DNA of 64,000 nucleotides from Sphingomonas corticis (GTDB lineage Bacteria; Pseudomonadota; Alphaproteobacteria; Sphingomonadales; Sphingomonadaceae): assembly GCF_012035195.1 (NCBI RefSeq), contig NZ_JAAVJH010000007.1, positions 62,001 to 126,000 on the forward strand. Reading direction: 5' to 3'. Positions 15,487-24,180 of this stretch are shown piece by piece (position 1 is the stretch's first letter; each line of letters begins with the position of its first letter). The notes beneath the pieces were generated by a model. It made no database searches. It was given only the letters and a program-made list of their open reading frames with translations, and was not told the DNA's origin. A program made the position numbers and the translations under genes.

Positions 15487-15497
15487 GGGATTGTTCC
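15472..15497 (-). promoter_or_regulatory. Candidate EcfG-type (general stress) promoter
   Basis: The minus strand reads GGAAC (15493-15497), a 17-nt spacer, then GCTT (15472-15475). The alphaproteobacterial general-stress sigma factor EcfG recognises GGAAC with a CGTT-like -10 at 16-17 nt. The -35 matches fully; the -10 matches only partly. It lies about 35 nt ahead of the small membrane protein gene. Confidence 0.35.
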
Positions 15498-15515
15498 CAA
15501 GCCGTTACAAAACCG

Positions 15516-15839
15516 TCAGAACGGCAGCTTGAACCCCGGCGGCAGCGGCAGGCCGCTGGTCATCTTCGCCATTTCCGCCGAGGACGCGGCGTCGGCCTTC
15601 GCGCGGGCGTCGTTGAAGGCGGCGACGACCAGATCCTCCAGCATCTGCTTCTCCGCGGGCACGAGCAGCGAATCGTCGATGCTGAGCGAGATGACGCGGC
15701 CCTTGGCGGACGCCTTCACCTTCACCAGCCCGCCGCCCGACGCGCCCTCCACCTCGATCGTGTCGAGCCCTTCCTGCGCCTTCGTCAGTTCCTCCTGGAC
15801 GTTCTGCGCCATGGCCAGGATGTCGTTGATATCCTTCAT
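15516..15839 (-). CDS. ybaB: YbaB/EbfC family nucleoid-associated protein
   Basis: A 107-residue DNA-binding protein of the YbaB/EbfC family. MKDINDILAMAQNVQEELTK is the usual coiled N-terminus; the core IEVEGASGGGLVKVKASAKG and VISLSIDDSLL match the family's central sheet; ALEDLVVAAFNDARAKAD-like C-terminal helices follow. Length is typical. It lies directly after dnaX with a 4-nt ATGA overlap, the arrangement found in many bacteria (dnaX-ybaB-recR), but recR is not in the window. It probably binds DNA non-specifically as a dimer. Confidence 0.93.
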   Translation of the reverse strand: MKDINDILAMAQNVQEELTKAQEGLDTIEVEGASGGGLVKVKASAKGRVISLSIDDSLLVPAEKQMLEDLVVAAFNDARAKADAASSAEMAKMTSGLPLPPGFKLPF

Positions 15840-17467
15840 TGGAAACTCCGTTGTGCTGCGGGCGGATCGATCAGTTCCGCCCCGGGAAAGGCATCCAGCG
15901 CCGCCGCCACCGTGGCGTCGGCGCGGGCTTCGTCGTGACGCGCCTGGACGGCGGCGAGTTCCGCCTCCACGAGGGTCGGCGCCCCGTCCACGTCGGCGAG
16001 CGACAGTCGCCACTGCCGCCCGGTCAGCGTGCGCAGCGCGGCGGCGAGGTCGCTCAGCGTGTCCGCCGCGATCGGGCGCGAGCCGCTGAACACGATCTCG
16101 CCGGCCGCGTAGGACACGACGCGCGCGCCCTGCTTCAGCTTGAAGGCGAGGATCGCCTGCTTCTCGTCGGATAGCAGGTCCACCAGCGCCGCGAAGGTGG
16201 CGGGCGAACGGTCGGCGGGCTCGGCCGGCGTCGGCGGCGTCGCGGCCGGCGCGGCCGCCGGCATCGCGCCGTTTGCCAGCCGTCGCGCCAGGTCGCCGGG
16301 ATCGGGCAGCGTGGAGGCGTGGATCGCGCGCAGCACCGCCATCTCCGCGGTCTCGATCGGCAGCGCGGCGCGGGCCACCTCCTCGTGGCCCTTCAGCAGC
16401 AGCTGCCAGAGGCGATGGAGCAAGGGAAAGGACAGCTTGCCCGCCCAGTCGCGATAGGCGGCGCGCTCCTCCGCGGGCAGCGCGGCGTCGTCACCGCCGC
16501 CCACCTTCACCTGCGTCACGCCGTGCACCGCCTCCAGCAGCGCGCGCATCACGCCGGCGGGATCGACGCCCAAGTCGTACTGTCGCCGGATCGCGGCCAG
16601 CGCGCCCGGCGCGTCGGCGGCGAGGACCAGGCCGAGCAGGTCGCGCACCGCGTTGCGATCGGAAAGGCCAAGCATCTCGCGCACCGCGTCCGCCTGGACG
16701 CCGCCGCCGGCAAGGTCGGCGTGCGCGATCGCCTGATCGAGGATCGACAGCCCGTCGCGCGCCGATCCCTCCGCCGCGCGCGCCACCAGCGCCAGCGCCT
16801 CCGGCTCGGCGGCGACGCCTTCCGCCTCGGCGACGTGCGCGAAATGCGTCGCCAGCGTTTCCGCCGGGATGCGGCGCAGGTCGAAGCGCTGACAGCGCGA
16901 CAGCACCGTCACCGGCACCTTGTTCACCTCCGTCGTGGCGAACAGGAACTTCACGTGCGCGGGCGGCTCCTCCAGCGTCTTCAGCAGCGCGTTGAACGCG
17001 TTCTTCGACAGCATGTGGACTTCGTCGACGATGTAGATCTTGTACCGCGCGGAGACGGCGGCATAGCGCGAGGCGTCGATGATCTCGCGCACGTCGTCGA
17101 CGCCGGTATGGCTCGCCGCATCCATCTCGATCACGTCGATGTGGCGGCCCTCGGCGATGGCGCGGCACGGCTCGCACACGCCGCACGGGTCGATCGTCGG
17201 TCCGCCCTGCCCGTCCGGGCCGATGCAGTTCAGCGCCTTCGCGATCAGCCGCGCGGTGCTGGTCTTGCCCACGCCGCGCACGCCCGTCAGCAGGAAGGCG
17301 TGGGCGATGCGATCGCGCCTGATCGCATTCTCCAGCGTGCGGACCATCGCCTCCTGACCGATCAGCGCGTTGAAGGTCTGCGGTCGGTATTTGCGCGCCA
17401 GCACGCGATAGGGCTGCGCGGCGGCGGCCGGCTGCGGCGGCTCGCCAAGGTCCAGGAAGTCGGCCAT
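15836..17467 (-). CDS. dnaX: DNA polymerase III subunit gamma/tau
   Basis: A 543-residue clamp-loader ATPase that opens and loads the beta clamp. AAA+ features: YRVLARKYRPQTFNALIGQE, Walker A GVRGVGKTST (about residues 62-71), zinc-binding CIGPDGQGGPTIDPCGVCEP and C, Walker B IYIVDEVHMLSKNAFNALLK, and sensor 1 FLFATTEVNKVPVTVLSRCQ. The C-terminal 200 residues would hold the tau part that contacts polymerase. ATG 17467 gives MADFLDLGEP; an upstream in-frame start (17497) has little support. It overlaps ybaB by 4 nt. Divergent from the helicase gene across a 90-nt gap. Confidence 0.95.
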   Translation of the reverse strand: MADFLDLGEPPQPAAAAQPYRVLARKYRPQTFNALIGQEAMVRTLENAIRRDRIAHAFLLTGVRGVGKTSTARLIAKALNCIGPDGQGGPTIDPCGVCEPCRAIAEGRHIDVIEMDAASHTGVDDVREIIDASRYAAVSARYKIYIVDEVHMLSKNAFNALLKTLEEPPAHVKFLFATTEVNKVPVTVLSRCQRFDLRRIPAETLATHFAHVAEAEGVAAEPEALALVARAAEGSARDGLSILDQAIAHADLAGGGVQADAVREMLGLSDRNAVRDLLGLVLAADAPGALAAIRRQYDLGVDPAGVMRALLEAVHGVTQVKVGGGDDAALPAEERAAYRDWAGKLSFPLLHRLWQLLLKGHEEVARAALPIETAEMAVLRAIHASTLPDPGDLARRLANGAMPAAAPAATPPTPAEPADRSPATFAALVDLLSDEKQAILAFKLKQGARVVSYAAGEIVFSGSRPIAADTLSDLAAALRTLTGRQWRLSLADVDGAPTLVEAELAAVQARHDEARADATVAAALDAFPGAELIDPPAAQRSFQ

Positions 17468-17557
17468 CGCGCGCCAACATAGGCGCTCGCGCGGCATTCG
17501 TCAGCGGCTATTCGGCCCTTGCGTTTCGTGGCGGTCGCGCCCATCTCGCCCCGCTTC

Positions 17558-19231
17558 ATGACCGTTCAAGATCTCCCGCCGCTTCTTGCCGAGGCGCTCG
17601 CCGCGCGCGGCTACGACTCGCTCACCGCCGTCCAGGCCGCCGTCGTGGCGCCGGAGGCGGAGGGGCGCGACCTCGTCGTGTCCGCGCAGACCGGGTCCGG
17701 CAAGACCGTTGCCTTCGGCCTCGCGATGTCGGGGGACCTGCTGGACGCCGGGCGCGCGCAGGCGCCGCTCGCGCTCGTCATCGCGCCGACGCGCGAGCTG
17801 GCGTTGCAGGTCAGCCGCGAGCTGATGTGGCTCTATGAGAAGGCGGGCGTGCGGATCGCGACCTGCGTCGGCGGCATGGACGCCAGCCGGGAGCGCCGCG
17901 CGCTGAACGCGGGCGCGCACGTCGTGGTCGGCACGCCGGGGCGGCTGCGCGATCACCTGGAGCGCGGCGCGCTGGAGCTCGGGTCCTTGCGCACGGCCGT
18001 CCTCGACGAGGCGGACGAGATGCTCGACATGGGCTTTCGCGAGGATCTCGAAGAGCTGCTCGACGCCACGCCGGGGGAGCGCCGTACGCTCCTGTTCTCC
18101 GCGACGATGCCCAAGCCGATCGTGGCGCTGGCCCGGCGGTACCAGCGCGACGCGCTGCGCATCTCGACCGTCGGCGAGGATCGCGGCCACGGCGACATCG
18201 CCTATCAGGCGATGGCGGTCGCGCCCGCGGACATCGAGCATGCCGCCATCAACCTGCTGCGGCTGCACGAGGCGGAGACGGCGATCCTGTTCTGCGCCAC
18301 GCGCGACAACGTGCGGCACCTGCACGCCAGCCTGGTCGACCGCGGCTTCGCGGCGGTGGCGCTATCGGGCGAGCATTCGCAGAACGAGCGGAATTCCGCG
18401 CTCCAGGCGCTGCGCGACGGCCGCGCCCGCGTCTGCGTGGCCACCGACGTTGCGGCGCGTGGCATCGACCTGCCGACGCTGAGCCTGGTCATCCACGTCG
18501 AGCTGCCGCGCGACGCGGAGACGCTCCAGCACCGTTCCGGCCGGACCGGCCGCGCGGGCAAGAAGGGGACGGCGGTGCTGATCGTCCCGTACCCGCGCCG
18601 CCGCCGTGTCGACATGATGCTGAAGGGCGCGCGCATCGCCGCCGAATGGATCGACGTGCCCAGCGTGGAGGATATCCGCGCGCGCGACCGCGAGCGGCTG
18701 CTGGAGACGCTGCTGGCGCCGATCGAGGTGGACGAGGAGGATCGCGCGCTGGCGCAGCGGTTGCTGGCCGAGCGCTCGGCCGAGGACCTGGCCGCCGCGC
18801 TGGTCCGCGCGCATCGCGCCGCCCTGCCCGCACCCGAGGAACTGATCGCCGCCACGCCTCAGTCGCGCGAGGAGCGGCACCGGCCGGGCTTCGACGACAC
18901 GGTCTGGTTCCGCATGAACGTCGGGCGGCGCCAGCGGGCGGAGGCGCGCTGGATCCTGCCGGTGCTGTGCCGCCGCGGGCACATCACGAAGAACGAGATC
19001 GGCGCGATCCGCATCGGCGGCGCGGAGACGTGGTTCCAGGTGCCGCGCGCGGTCGCGCCCAGGTTCGCCCAGGCCGTGGCACGCAGCGCCGACCCCCAGG
19101 GCGAGGACGAGAGCGGCATCCGCATCGAGCGCGCGCCCGAGGGCATGCCCCCGCCCGCGCAGGGCGGCGGCGGCGGCGCGCCGCGCGGCAGCGGTCCGCC
19201 GCGCCCGCGCAAGGGGCCGCCGCGGCACTGA
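17558..19231 (+). CDS. DEAD-box ATP-dependent RNA helicase (DeaD/DbpA-like)
   Basis: A 557-residue RNA helicase. Motifs in order: Q motif region GYDSLTAVQAAVV, motif I AQTGSGKT (43-50), Ia APTRELALQ, Ib TPGRL, motif II LDEADEML, motif III SATMP, motif V VATDVAARGIDLP and motif VI HRSGRTGRAG. A C-terminal DbpA-type RNA-binding domain follows (WFRMNVGRRQRAEARWILPV, LCRRGHITKNEIGAIRI), then a Gly/Pro/Arg-rich tail. It likely acts in ribosome assembly or cold-stress RNA remodelling. ATG 17558 gives MTVQDLPPLLAEAL; an upstream TTG in frame was rejected. Confidence 0.92.
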   Translation: MTVQDLPPLLAEALAARGYDSLTAVQAAVVAPEAEGRDLVVSAQTGSGKTVAFGLAMSGDLLDAGRAQAPLALVIAPTRELALQVSRELMWLYEKAGVRIATCVGGMDASRERRALNAGAHVVVGTPGRLRDHLERGALELGSLRTAVLDEADEMLDMGFREDLEELLDATPGERRTLLFSATMPKPIVALARRYQRDALRISTVGEDRGHGDIAYQAMAVAPADIEHAAINLLRLHEAETAILFCATRDNVRHLHASLVDRGFAAVALSGEHSQNERNSALQALRDGRARVCVATDVAARGIDLPTLSLVIHVELPRDAETLQHRSGRTGRAGKKGTAVLIVPYPRRRRVDMMLKGARIAAEWIDVPSVEDIRARDRERLLETLLAPIEVDEEDRALAQRLLAERSAEDLAAALVRAHRAALPAPEELIAATPQSREERHRPGFDDTVWFRMNVGRRQRAEARWILPVLCRRGHITKNEIGAIRIGGAETWFQVPRAVAPRFAQAVARSADPQGEDESGIRIERAPEGMPPPAQGGGGGAPRGSGPPRPRKGPPRH

Positions 19232-19277
19232 TCGCCGCCCGGCGCCGGCCCGCACGCTCCAGCGCACGACTCTCCGC

Positions 19278-20402
19278 TCAGAGGTAGCGCAGCCACCAGC
19301 GATGGCTGCGCTGCTTCACCTGCGCGAACCAGCGCGTCGCCCACCACAAGGGCGGCGCCGCGACCGCAGCGATCAGCCACACCCACGCTACCGAGGGCAC
19401 CTCCCCTTCGCCACCCGCCAGCGCGACCCACGCGACCTTCGCGAGGTGAAGCACGTAAAGGTGCAGCAGGTAGAAGAACAGCGGCGCACCGCCCATCACC
19501 GCCAGCGCCCCGCCCGGCTGCGCATCCCACGCCGCCAACAGCAGCGCGCCGATTCCGAGCGTCAGCAGCAGGAAATCGAGCGAGGGCGGGTATTTGGTAA
19601 GGTTGACGAACGCCATGGCGGTTTGACCCATGCCGCCCTCCGCGCCCCAGGGCACCGAATCGCCGTACAGGTTCAACGCGCGCAGGGCGACGAACGCGCC
19701 CAGCATCGCCACGCCGGCGATCGCCAGCCGCCGTCGCCGCGCCCCGCGCTCCAGCACGAACCACGGGCCGACGGTGTAGCCGAGCGCGATCACGCCGATC
19801 CACGGCAGCACCGGATAGGAGGTCCGCGCCCGCAACCCGTCGCCGAGCGCGATGTAGCCGCGATCGTGCAGGACGGCCCAGACCGCATGCCCGGCTCCCC
19901 CCGGGGGCAGGCTGACCGGATCGAGGAGATTGTGCCCCGCCACGATCCCCACGCCGATCGCGGCGACGGCGGCGCGCGGCAGGTACACCAGCGCCGCCAG
20001 CGCGACCATCGACATGCCGATCGCGAAGATCACCTGAAGGTAGATGGTCGTCGGCGGCAGCGCGAAGCTCCAGGCGAAGCCGACCAGCGTGACCTCCAGC
20101 ACGATCAGGAACGCACCCCGCTTCAGCAGGAAAGCGGCCGTGTCGGCGGTGGAGCGTCCCTGCCCGTAGAGCCAGGCGGCGAGTCCCGTCAGCGCCACGA
20201 ACACCGGCGCGCACAGATGCGCCGCCAGTCGGGTGAGGAACAGCGCGGGCGAGGTCGCCGCGAGGTCCATCGGGTCCGCCACCTGGTGTCCGATGAAGAA
20301 GAACTCGCGCGCATGATCGACCAGCATCAGCAGCATGACGAGCCCGCGCAGCCGGTCGATCGATTCGATGCGCTGCGGCCGATGGGGCGGGTCGGGCGGC
20401 AT
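19278..20402 (-). CDS. DUF1624/heparan-alpha-glucosaminide acetyltransferase-like membrane protein
   Basis: A 374-residue polytopic membrane protein with about ten helices. The opening motif RIESIDRLRGLVMLLMLVDH followed by AREFFF is typical of the acyltransferase-3-like DUF1624/YeiB group (the family also contains human HGSNAT), and PLFFYLLHLYVLHLA near the C-terminus is the second conserved block. Members are thought to move acyl groups across the membrane onto sugars; the substrate is unknown. ATG 20402 gives MPPDPPHRPQRIESIDRLRG; a GTG at 20441 would add 13 residues. Divergent from the TonB-dependent receptor gene. Confidence 0.8.
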   Translation of the reverse strand: MPPDPPHRPQRIESIDRLRGLVMLLMLVDHAREFFFIGHQVADPMDLAATSPALFLTRLAAHLCAPVFVALTGLAAWLYGQGRSTADTAAFLLKRGAFLIVLEVTLVGFAWSFALPPTTIYLQVIFAIGMSMVALAALVYLPRAAVAAIGVGIVAGHNLLDPVSLPPGGAGHAVWAVLHDRGYIALGDGLRARTSYPVLPWIGVIALGYTVGPWFVLERGARRRRLAIAGVAMLGAFVALRALNLYGDSVPWGAEGGMGQTAMAFVNLTKYPPSLDFLLLTLGIGALLLAAWDAQPGGALAVMGGAPLFFYLLHLYVLHLAKVAWVALAGGEGEVPSVAWVWLIAAVAAPPLWWATRWFAQVKQRSHRWWLRYL

Positions 20403-20576
20403 GGCGGCGCCATGTAATAATATCACATCTGCGTCAACCACCCGGGCGTTCCGCTAGCTGGTTGCGATAACGGCCCGGCCGGCGTTTTCTATCGCCGCCG
20501 CCGATTTGTTATTGCAGCGCTTTTCGCAAGCCGTTAGGAATGGAGGACGAGTAGCGCACGCAAGCCGGGCTTGTGA

Positions 20577-20592
20577 ATGATAGCGCTAACGT
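20577..20592. promoter_or_regulatory. LacI-family-like operator upstream of the TonB receptor
   Basis: ATGATAGCGCTAACGT is centred on the palindrome TAGCGCTA (20581-20588), the form of operators used by LacI-family sugar regulators controlling TonB-receptor loci in this and related groups. It lies 14 nt before the receptor's ATG, between likely promoter and ribosome site. The rest of the 20403-20605 gap shows AT-rich stretches and a weak inverted repeat (GCGATA 20464-20469 with TATCGC 20490-20495) but no clear promoter. No LacI gene is in the window. Confidence 0.4.
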
Positions 20593-20605
20593 AGGGGAGG
20601 ATAGA

Positions 20606-23600
20606 ATGAAGACAGGGGTCGTCACTCGCGTGCCCGCGCTTCCGCGGTTCGTCGGCAGCACGTCGTTGATCGCGATCGCCAGCATGATGAGCGCCCAGCC
20701 CGCCGCGGCGCAGGCCACCGACGCTCCCGATACGCAGACCGAGGCAGCGACGACGCCGGCCACCGAGGGCAAGGTCGTGACCACCACCTCCTCCGCCCAG
20801 GCGCAGATTGGCGCCAGCGGCGGCGGCACCGACCAGGCGCAGTCGACGCCGACGCTCCAGGCCACCGACGCCAGCGGCAACGACCTGATCGTCACCGGCT
20901 ATCGCCAGTCGCTGCAGAGCGCGCAGAGCCTGAAGCGCAACTCCGATTCGATCGTCGACTCGGTCACGGCCGAGGACATCGGCGCGCTGCCCGACCGCTC
21001 CGTGGTCGAGACGTTGCAGCGCATCCCGGGTGTATCGATCTCGCGCTTCGCGGCGGGCGTCGATCCGGACCACTTCTCCGTCGAGGGTTCGCAGGCGACC
21101 GTCCGCGGCCTCACCTACGTCCGTTCCGAGTTCAATGGCCGCGAGGCGTTCTCCGCGCTGAACGGCCGCTCGCTCGGCTTCCAGGACGTGCCGTCGGAGC
21201 TGCTGGGCGGCGTGGACGTGTTCAAGTCGCCGACCGCCGACCGGATCGAGGGCGGCATCTCCGGCATCGTCAACCTGCGCACGCGCAAGCCGTTCGACGC
21301 CAAGGGCACGTACATCGCCGGTTCCGCGGAGATGAACTACGGCGATTTCGTCGCCAAGTCCGCACCGACGCTGTCGATCCTCGGCAGCACGCGCTGGGAC
21401 ACGCCGATCGGCGAGATCGGTGTGCTGGGCAGCGTGGTCTATTCCAAGCTGTTCACCCGCAACGACCGGTTGCAGGTGTCCAGCTTCCGCACCCGCCCGG
21501 TCTATTCGGACGGCACCCGCACCGACGTCGTCCCCTTCACCGGCGCGACGCAGCGCGGCAGCGCGCTGTTCCCGCGCGGCGCCGTGGTCGGCTCGCAGCA
21601 GTTCGAGCGCGAGCGCGAGGGTTATTCGGGGGCGCTGCAATGGCGCTCGCCCGACCGGTCGATGGAGGCGACGTTCCAGTTCCTGCGCTCCGACGCGCGG
21701 CAGAACTGGATCGAGCACACGATCGAGATCGCGACGGACAACGTCACCTCGAACGGCGACAGCCGGGCGCGCGCGGGCACGTCGATCAGCTTCGACGGGG
21801 ACGATCTGTTCGACCAGGGCCTCATCACCGGGCCGACCGGCTGGCGCGCGGACCAGAACACCCCGCCGACCGCGGCCACCCCGGCCGGGCTCCGCACGCC
21901 CGCCTTCGGCCTGCAATCGAACAACCAGTACCGCGAGCATCGCGAGCGCAGCGTCACCGAGGATTACGGCTTCAACTTCAAGTGGAACGTCAACGAGCGG
22001 ATCGGCATCACGCTCGACTACGACCACGTGACGTCGACCGGCGAGATGCTGGACAACGGCATTTGGGGTACGACGTATCAGGACGCCTTCATCAAGCTGA
22101 ACGGCAAGGACCTGCCCGTCGTGCAGTTCGTCGCACCGCAATCGTGCGAGGGCGCGTCGCTGAATGCGCAGGGTCAATGCGTGGGCACGCCGGGCGCGGT
22201 GAGCACCTATCCGACGTACACGACCGGGGCGAACAGCAATTTCGCCGATCCGTTCAACAACTTCTGGCGCGCGGCGATGGACCATGCGGAGGAATCGTCC
22301 GGCAATTCCGACGCCTTCCGCATCGACGGCGAGCTGACTTTCCCCGACAGCAACTTCCTGAAGGCGGTGCGGGCGGGCTACCGCTTCGCCGACCGCGACC
22401 AGATTGCGCGCAATTCCACCTACAATTGGGGCGTGCTGTCGGAGCAATGGGGCAACGGCGGCCCGGTGTGGATGGACGAGCAGATCGGCGGTGCCGGCGG
22501 CGACCAGACCGGCACTCTCTCGCAGGTCGGCCAGTATGAGGCCCATCCCTACGCCAACTTCTTCCGCGGGCAGGTGGCCGATCCCACCGGCAACCAGCCG
22601 CGGCTCTACTGGTCGGGCAACCCGGCGCGCGACTATGCGCAGTACATCGCCTTCGCCAAGTCGATCCGCGACGAGTGGCTGCCCGCCGGCACGGTGCCGA
22701 CCGGCGGTTCGGGCGGGTGGCTGCCGCTGGCCGAGCGGCCCGGCATCGTCAACGGCAGCTACTATCTGCCGGGCGAGGTGAATCCGATCCAGGAGCGCAA
22801 CAACGCCGGCTACGTCATGGCCCAGATCGACACGCGCTTCGACAACGACTGGCGCCTGTCGGGCAACCTGGGCGTCCGCTACAGCAGCACGCAGCGCACC
22901 AGCAGCGGCTTCCTGCAATTCCGGCAGACCGAGCCGCTGACACCCGACGACACCTGCCGCACCACGATCCAGCAGATCGTGAATCCGCAGGCGGGGCAGA
23001 CGCCGCCGGCGACGCCGACGGTGCCCGCGGGCTGCGCCTTCCTGTACAGCAACCCCGGCCTGCGCGCGAACGTCCGTGCGTTCCAGAACGGCGCACTGGT
23101 GCCGAACGACTACAAGCTGACGTACGATTACTGGCTGCCGGCGATCAACCTGAAGCTGGAAGTCAACGACGAGCTCCAGTTCCGCGCCGCCTATTTCAAG
23201 GGCATCTCGCCGCCGAACACGACGCAGATCCGCAACTATTTCGACGTGGCGATCGGCGCGCAGACCGATCCCGGCACCGTGCTGACGGTGGTGCCGAACC
23301 TGGCCACCGCGGATCCCAACGACGGCATCATCCAGAATGAGGGCGCCGTCCGGTTCGAGGGCGCGAACCTGCGCGCCGGATCGCCCGACCTGCGACCGGT
23401 GACGGCGGACAATTTCGACCTGACCGCGGAATGGTATTTCAACAAGGTCGGCTCGCTGACCCTCTCCGCCTTCTACAAGGAGGTGAAGGGCGTCGTCGTG
23501 TTCGCCACGGACCGGCAGACCTTCACCAACAACGGCCAGTCGTTCGATGCCGTGGTGACGCGCGAGTTCAACTCGCCCGACACCGGCAAGGTGAAGGGGT

Positions 23601-24130
23601 TCGAACTCGCCTACCAGCAGACCTACGACTTCCTGCCCGGCCCCCTCGCCGGCCTCGGCCTCCAGGCGAACTACACCCACGTGCGCAGCAGCGGCGTGCC
23701 GCAACCCTCGCTCGATCCCGGCGATCCTGCGGTGGCCGAGGGGCTGACGTCCAACGTCAACGTCTCCGGCTTCGGCCTGCAGGGACTGTCGAAGCACAAT
23801 TTCAACGTCACCCCCTTCTACGACTACAAGGGGCTGTCGCTGCGTGCTTCCTACGCCTGGCGCTCGCGCTACCTGCTGACGACGCGCGACGTCATCACGC
23901 CGTTCGACCCGGTGTTCCAGGAAGATTACGGCCAGCTCGACGCGTCCGTCTTCATCCAGGCGTCGAAGAACCTGCGGCTCGGCATTCAGGGCGTGAACCT
24001 GACGAACTCGATCACGAAGACGTCGGTGGCGGTGCAGGGGCCGGGCGGGGTGGACGACGTGCGTATCGTGCCGCGCGGCTGGTTCATGAACGACCGCCGT
24101 TTCAGCGCGATCGCGCGGTTCAACTTCTGA
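20606..24130 (+). CDS. TonB-dependent outer-membrane receptor (Caulobacter type)
   Basis: A 1174-residue receptor that imports a ligand across the outer membrane using TonB energy. A signal peptide (residues 1 to about 35, ending MMSAQPAAAQA) is followed by a Thr/Ala/Gln-rich linker, the TonB-box-like DLIVTGYRQSLQSA, a plug domain (AEDIGALPDRSVVETLQRIP, GVSISRF, then VRGL and GISGIVNLRTRKPFD) and a long beta barrel ending in RRFSAIARFNF with terminal Phe. Its length and plug are those of the large sphingomonad/Caulobacter receptors for plant-polysaccharide oligosaccharides. GGGGAGG (20594-20600) precedes ATG 20606. The xylanase and cellulase downstream suggest xylo- or gluco-oligosaccharides as ligand. 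Confidence 0.93.
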   Translation: MKTGVVTRVPALPRFVGSTSLIAIASMMSAQPAAAQATDAPDTQTEAATTPATEGKVVTTTSSAQAQIGASGGGTDQAQSTPTLQATDASGNDLIVTGYRQSLQSAQSLKRNSDSIVDSVTAEDIGALPDRSVVETLQRIPGVSISRFAAGVDPDHFSVEGSQATVRGLTYVRSEFNGREAFSALNGRSLGFQDVPSELLGGVDVFKSPTADRIEGGISGIVNLRTRKPFDAKGTYIAGSAEMNYGDFVAKSAPTLSILGSTRWDTPIGEIGVLGSVVYSKLFTRNDRLQVSSFRTRPVYSDGTRTDVVPFTGATQRGSALFPRGAVVGSQQFEREREGYSGALQWRSPDRSMEATFQFLRSDARQNWIEHTIEIATDNVTSNGDSRARAGTSISFDGDDLFDQGLITGPTGWRADQNTPPTAATPAGLRTPAFGLQSNNQYREHRERSVTEDYGFNFKWNVNERIGITLDYDHVTSTGEMLDNGIWGTTYQDAFIKLNGKDLPVVQFVAPQSCEGASLNAQGQCVGTPGAVSTYPTYTTGANSNFADPFNNFWRAAMDHAEESSGNSDAFRIDGELTFPDSNFLKAVRAGYRFADRDQIARNSTYNWGVLSEQWGNGGPVWMDEQIGGAGGDQTGTLSQVGQYEAHPYANFFRGQVADPTGNQPRLYWSGNPARDYAQYIAFAKSIRDEWLPAGTVPTGGSGGWLPLAERPGIVNGSYYLPGEVNPIQERNNAGYVMAQIDTRFDNDWRLSGNLGVRYSSTQRTSSGFLQFRQTEPLTPDDTCRTTIQQIVNPQAGQTPPATPTVPAGCAFLYSNPGLRANVRAFQNGALVPNDYKLTYDYWLPAINLKLEVNDELQFRAAYFKGISPPNTTQIRNYFDVAIGAQTDPGTVLTVVPNLATADPNDGIIQNEGAVRFEGANLRAGSPDLRPVTADNFDLTAEWYFNKVGSLTLSAFYKEVKGVVVFATDRQTFTNNGQSFDAVVTREFNSPDTGKVKGFELAYQQTYDFLPGPLAGLGLQANYTHVRSSGVPQPSLDPGDPAVAEGLTSNVNVSGFGLQGLSKHNFNVTPFYDYKGLSLRASYAWRSRYLLTTRDVITPFDPVFQEDYGQLDASVFIQASKNLRLGIQGVNLTNSITKTSVAVQGPGGVDDVRIVPRGWFMNDRRFSAIARFNF

Positions 24131-24137
24131 TGCGCGT

Positions 24138-24165
24138 GGGGCCGCCGATGATCGTCGGCGGTCCC
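24138..24165. terminator. Hairpin between convergent genes
   Basis: An 11-bp stem, arms 24138-24148 and 24155-24165 (GGGGCCGCCGA with TCGGCGGTCCC, one G-U pair) and a 6-nt loop, lies between the convergent receptor and DUF6445-like genes. Only a weak T run follows (TCGTTTCG), so it would be a modest two-way terminator. Confidence 0.5.
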
Positions 24166-24180
24166 TCGTTTCGAAAGATG

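Noticed and set aside
20534-23797. Very long open frame on the minus strand opposite the TonB receptor
   Set aside because: It is Arg/His/Gly-rich with no family motif and mirrors the receptor's codon bias; a shadow of GC-rich coding DNA.
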